Part shown: positions 17,519 to 19,872 of the stretch, piece after piece
Layout of the letters: each line of letters begins with the position of its first letter
Numbering within the stretch: position 1 is the first letter of the stretch
Assembly (NCBI GenBank): GCA_027596195.1
Contig: JADGJG010000440.1
Coordinates: 1 to 19,872, forward strand
DNA: 19,872 bases
Source: Podochytrium sp. JEL0797
Lineage: Eukaryota > Chytridiomycota > Chytridiomycetes > Chytridiales > Chytriomycetaceae
Reading direction: 5' to 3'
Position numbers and translations under genes: made by a program
Notes under the pieces: generated by a model
The model's input: only the letters and a program-made list of their open reading frames with translations
The model's database searches: none
What the model was told of the DNA's origin: nothing

Positions 17519-19776
17519 ATGTCCACCCAGCTCCCACCCCTCGCCCCGCGCCGCAGCATCGTCGCCTCCGGCCCCAACGCGCCTCCCCCCCAAAAGGGTC
17601 CAACAGGAGGAGGTCTCAACGTGGCCCTGATTGCGCAAATGGCACTCGAAAAGAAACGCGCGTCCATGAAATACGTGGCCAAAATGGATAAGGAGAATCT
17701 GCTCAAGGATAAGGCCTTGTACCGTGCCGAACGCGAAATCAATTTGAACCATTTTCGGGAGCTTATGAACGTGTTTGTGGTGAGTATTTTATGTGTGTGT
17801 CGTGAGACTTTATTCAGAGCCTGCGGATGGTGGAGAGAGGGGGGGGGGGGGGGGTGAAATTGGGGGTAAATGAGTTGGAGAGAAAGGAATCAAAACTCCC
17901 TCTAAACCCTAAATCCTCTCCCCCCAGAGCCACGGAAAATCCATGAACATGGCCGAATTCAAATCCTCCTTCACCGAAGTCCTCGGAGAAGGCCTCTCGG
18001 GTGACCAAATGGACCTCCTCTTCATGAAAATCGATTCCAACACCGACAACACCGTCAACTGGGAAGAATTCAGCACTTTCATGCTCCTACGTGCTGAGAA
18101 GCAGACCCAAATGCTCGAAGAACAGAGCACGAGTCTGTTTGACACGCCGAACCCCATGAACGCGTACCCCAAGATTGTGACCCCGCATCATGAGGTGATT
18201 GTGAGTGTGTTGTGGTTGGAGCAGAATCAAAAGTATGTGACTGTGAGTCGGGAGGGAACGGTGTGTGTTTGGAGTGGGGATAAAATGCGGTTGCAGAGGT
18301 GTTTTTTGAATGTTGGGTGAGTTGTTCTCTCTCGTCCTGCTTTTTTTGCCGCAGTGGGGTTTTTCCTTGATTGGCTTCGAATTGGCCTCGATTGAAAGCC
18401 GTGTGGGGGCATCAACCTCATAATTGAGATATCGAATCCTCACCCCTCGCCTCACAATCCAATTAGCTTCAAAACGCTCCAATTAGACGGCAGAGAAGTC
18501 ATGAAACACACTGGAAACGGCAAAAACCTGATTGACCACGAGAACGCGTGGGTACACGAAATGCTGCACATGAAGCCGTTGGCCAAGTTTGCCATCGCGT
18601 CGGATGATCACGAAATCACGCTTTACAGTTGAGAACATGCATCATTTCTTTCAGATCCCAAAGACCCGCGCCACTCATATTACTATTTTCTCAGACGTTG
18701 CCACCATGCAACCCAAAATCCGATTCGACCTCAAAGACAGTGTGGCCCTGTGCCTCGATTTCTGGTACGACGTGGAAAACCCGGACGCTGAAACCTGCAC
18801 GCTCTATTTCGGCACGGACCTCGGACACGTGTATTCCGTCAACATTGTCAACAGCGCGTTTGTGAACAAGAACGAAAACAGCAAAAACAAGTGCGTGACG
18901 CTGGTGATGGATATGTTTGGGAGGGGGAATACGAAGGGGATGGGGACTGTGTCGAAACGGAAAGCGCATGGTAACGCGAAAACCCCCTTTTCCTTTCCAC
19001 TTCTCAACCCCCCCCCCCCCCCTTTTCCAACCTTTTGCATAATTCCAGATAACTGGGTCGGAAAAGTAAAATACTACCACGACTGGCACGCCATCGTCTC
19101 CTGCTCCATCGACCCCCTCGCCTCCCTCGTCGTCGCCCTCCAAGACGGCAAAAAATCCTGGTCCTACATCTCCGCTCCCGTAAACCACGGCGTAAACACA
19201 TTCGTCTACTCCCGCTTCCCTGTCGCCCTCATCACCGGCGGAACAGACCACCAACTCCGCGTATGGAACCCTCACAGGTTGAAGAACCCCATGGCTTCGT
19301 TCAAGGGCCATGCGTCCCCTATTATTGATTTGGTTGTGAACGAGACGCATGGGCAGGTGATTTCTTTAGCGGTGGATAATGTGATGAAGGTGTGGGATAT
19401 TCGGAAACAGACTTGTATTCAGACGTTGTTTGATCGCATGTCGGTTGGGCTCGAGGACACGTTGAATCGGATTTACTTGACGTCGGGGAATATCAAGTTG
19501 TTGGCTTTGGCAAGGAATATTACAGAGTATAAGTTGAAGGGGAAGGATGATGGGGTCGCGTCGGCGTCGGTGGCGGCGGCGGCGGCAGCGGCTACTGCGG
19601 CGGCGGTGGCTTCGGGTGGTGCGATGGGTGCTGCGACAACTACGACGGCAACGGTTGCGAGCAAAAGTGCTCCTCACGTGACGAGAACACATGATTTTCC
19701 ATTGAAGGCGGCGATTTACAATCCTGTGTTTAAGCAGGTCATCACGGCATGTGATGGAGGAGCTATTAATGTTTGG
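17519..19776 (+). CDS. EF-hand and WD40-repeat protein, WDR49-like (5' part only)
   Basis: Exons: 17519-17779, 17928-18316, 18467-18627, 18695-18970, 19049-19776; all donors are GT, all acceptors AG, and phases agree. The 605 residues seen run to a gtaaga donor at 19777, so the gene continues beyond the window. After a basic, proline-rich N-terminus there is an EF-hand pair region: AEFKSSFTEVLG, then a canonical loop at residues 123-134 (D-S-N-T-D-N-T-V-N-W-E-E). WD-type blades follow, e.g. YVTVSREGTVCVW, LITGGTDHQLRVWNP, ISLAVDNVMKVWDIRK and VITACDGGAINVW. An alanine-rich insert (about 19560-19620) sits between two blades. EF-hand plus WD40 is the layout of WDR49/WDR64-type proteins, often linked to cilia, which suits a zoospore-forming fungus. 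The family-level call is good; exact orthology is uncertain. Confidence 0.85.
17839..17854 (+). repeat. G16 homopolymer in intron 1 of the WDR49-like gene
   Basis: Sixteen consecutive G residues follow gagagag within the 148-base intron (17780-17927). Such tracts are hard to sequence, so the length is uncertain. Confidence 0.9.
19008..19022 (+). repeat. C15 homopolymer in intron 4 of the WDR49-like gene
   Basis: Fifteen consecutive C residues lie upstream of the acceptor of the 78-base intron (18971-19048). They may contribute to the polypyrimidine tract. The length is probably approximate. Confidence 0.9.
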
Positions 19777-19788
19777 GTAAGAGAATCC

Positions 19789-19872
19789 GCGGGCGGGGGG
19801 GGGGGGGCCCCCCCCCCCCCGCCCCGGCGCGCACGCAGGGGAGGCGGTGAGGGAGGCCGGCCGGGGGGGGGG
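19789..19872. other. Low-complexity G/C terminus, likely assembly or sequencing artefact
   Basis: Inside what should be intron 5 of the WDR49-like gene the sequence collapses into G and C runs. G13 (19795-19807) is followed directly by C13 (19808-19820), a loop-free inverted repeat, then G/C-only words with a final G10. No exon or acceptor can be placed here. This looks like a contig end rather than biology. Confidence 0.75.

Noticed and set aside
1..19872. Biosynthetic cluster, mobile element or defence-type system
   Set aside because: The genes are housekeeping or structural, unrelated in pathway and mixed in strand. I saw no transposase, reverse transcriptase, terminal inverted repeats or target-site duplications.

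Overview
This window is eukaryotic genomic DNA, most likely from a zoosporic (chytrid-like) fungus. The genes are interrupted by short GT-AG introns of roughly 50-180 bases. LEU1 has the fungal LeuC-LeuD fused architecture, and a spliceosomal helicase (BRR2) is present. An EF-hand plus WD40 protein of the WDR49 type is also present; that family is associated with flagellated cells and, to my knowledge, is missing from non-flagellated Dikarya. I know of no marker here that fixes the species. The window starts inside a gene and ends in low-complexity G/C sequence, so it is probably a whole contig or the end of one.

Layout from left to right: (1) the last codons of a gene resembling a long-chain acyl-CoA synthetase (+, to 101); (2) LEU1, isopropylmalate isomerase, four exons (+, 286-2776); (3) a five-exon gene for a predicted secreted Ser/Thr-rich protein of 1491 residues whose C-terminal half is an array of about 19 diverged tandem repeats (+, 3066-7821); (4) BRR2/SNRNP200, the U5 snRNP DExH helicase, seven exons, 2273 residues (-, 15215-7891); (5) an HCS1/IGHMBP2-like superfamily 1 helicase, two exons, 653 residues (-, 17328-15315); (6) the 5' part of an EF-hand/WD40 gene of the WDR49 type (+, from 17519, cut off by the window end). 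All splice models were built by hand, and every exon junction keeps the reading frame.

The genes do not form an operon or an obvious functional cluster. They cover leucine biosynthesis, the cell surface, splicing, nucleic-acid unwinding and probably the flagellum. Packing is tight: 69 bases separate the convergent stops of genes 3 and 4, 99 bases separate the HCS1-like stop from the BRR2 start, and about 190 bases separate the divergent starts of genes 5 and 6.

The most unusual object is the repeat-array secreted protein. It has a hierarchical repeat order, degenerate end-cap repeats that resemble each other, and a recent internal duplication. The second most notable observation is that both Walker A motifs of BRR2 are split by introns at the identical codon boundary. 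I found no mobile element, CRISPR array, tRNA or rRNA.
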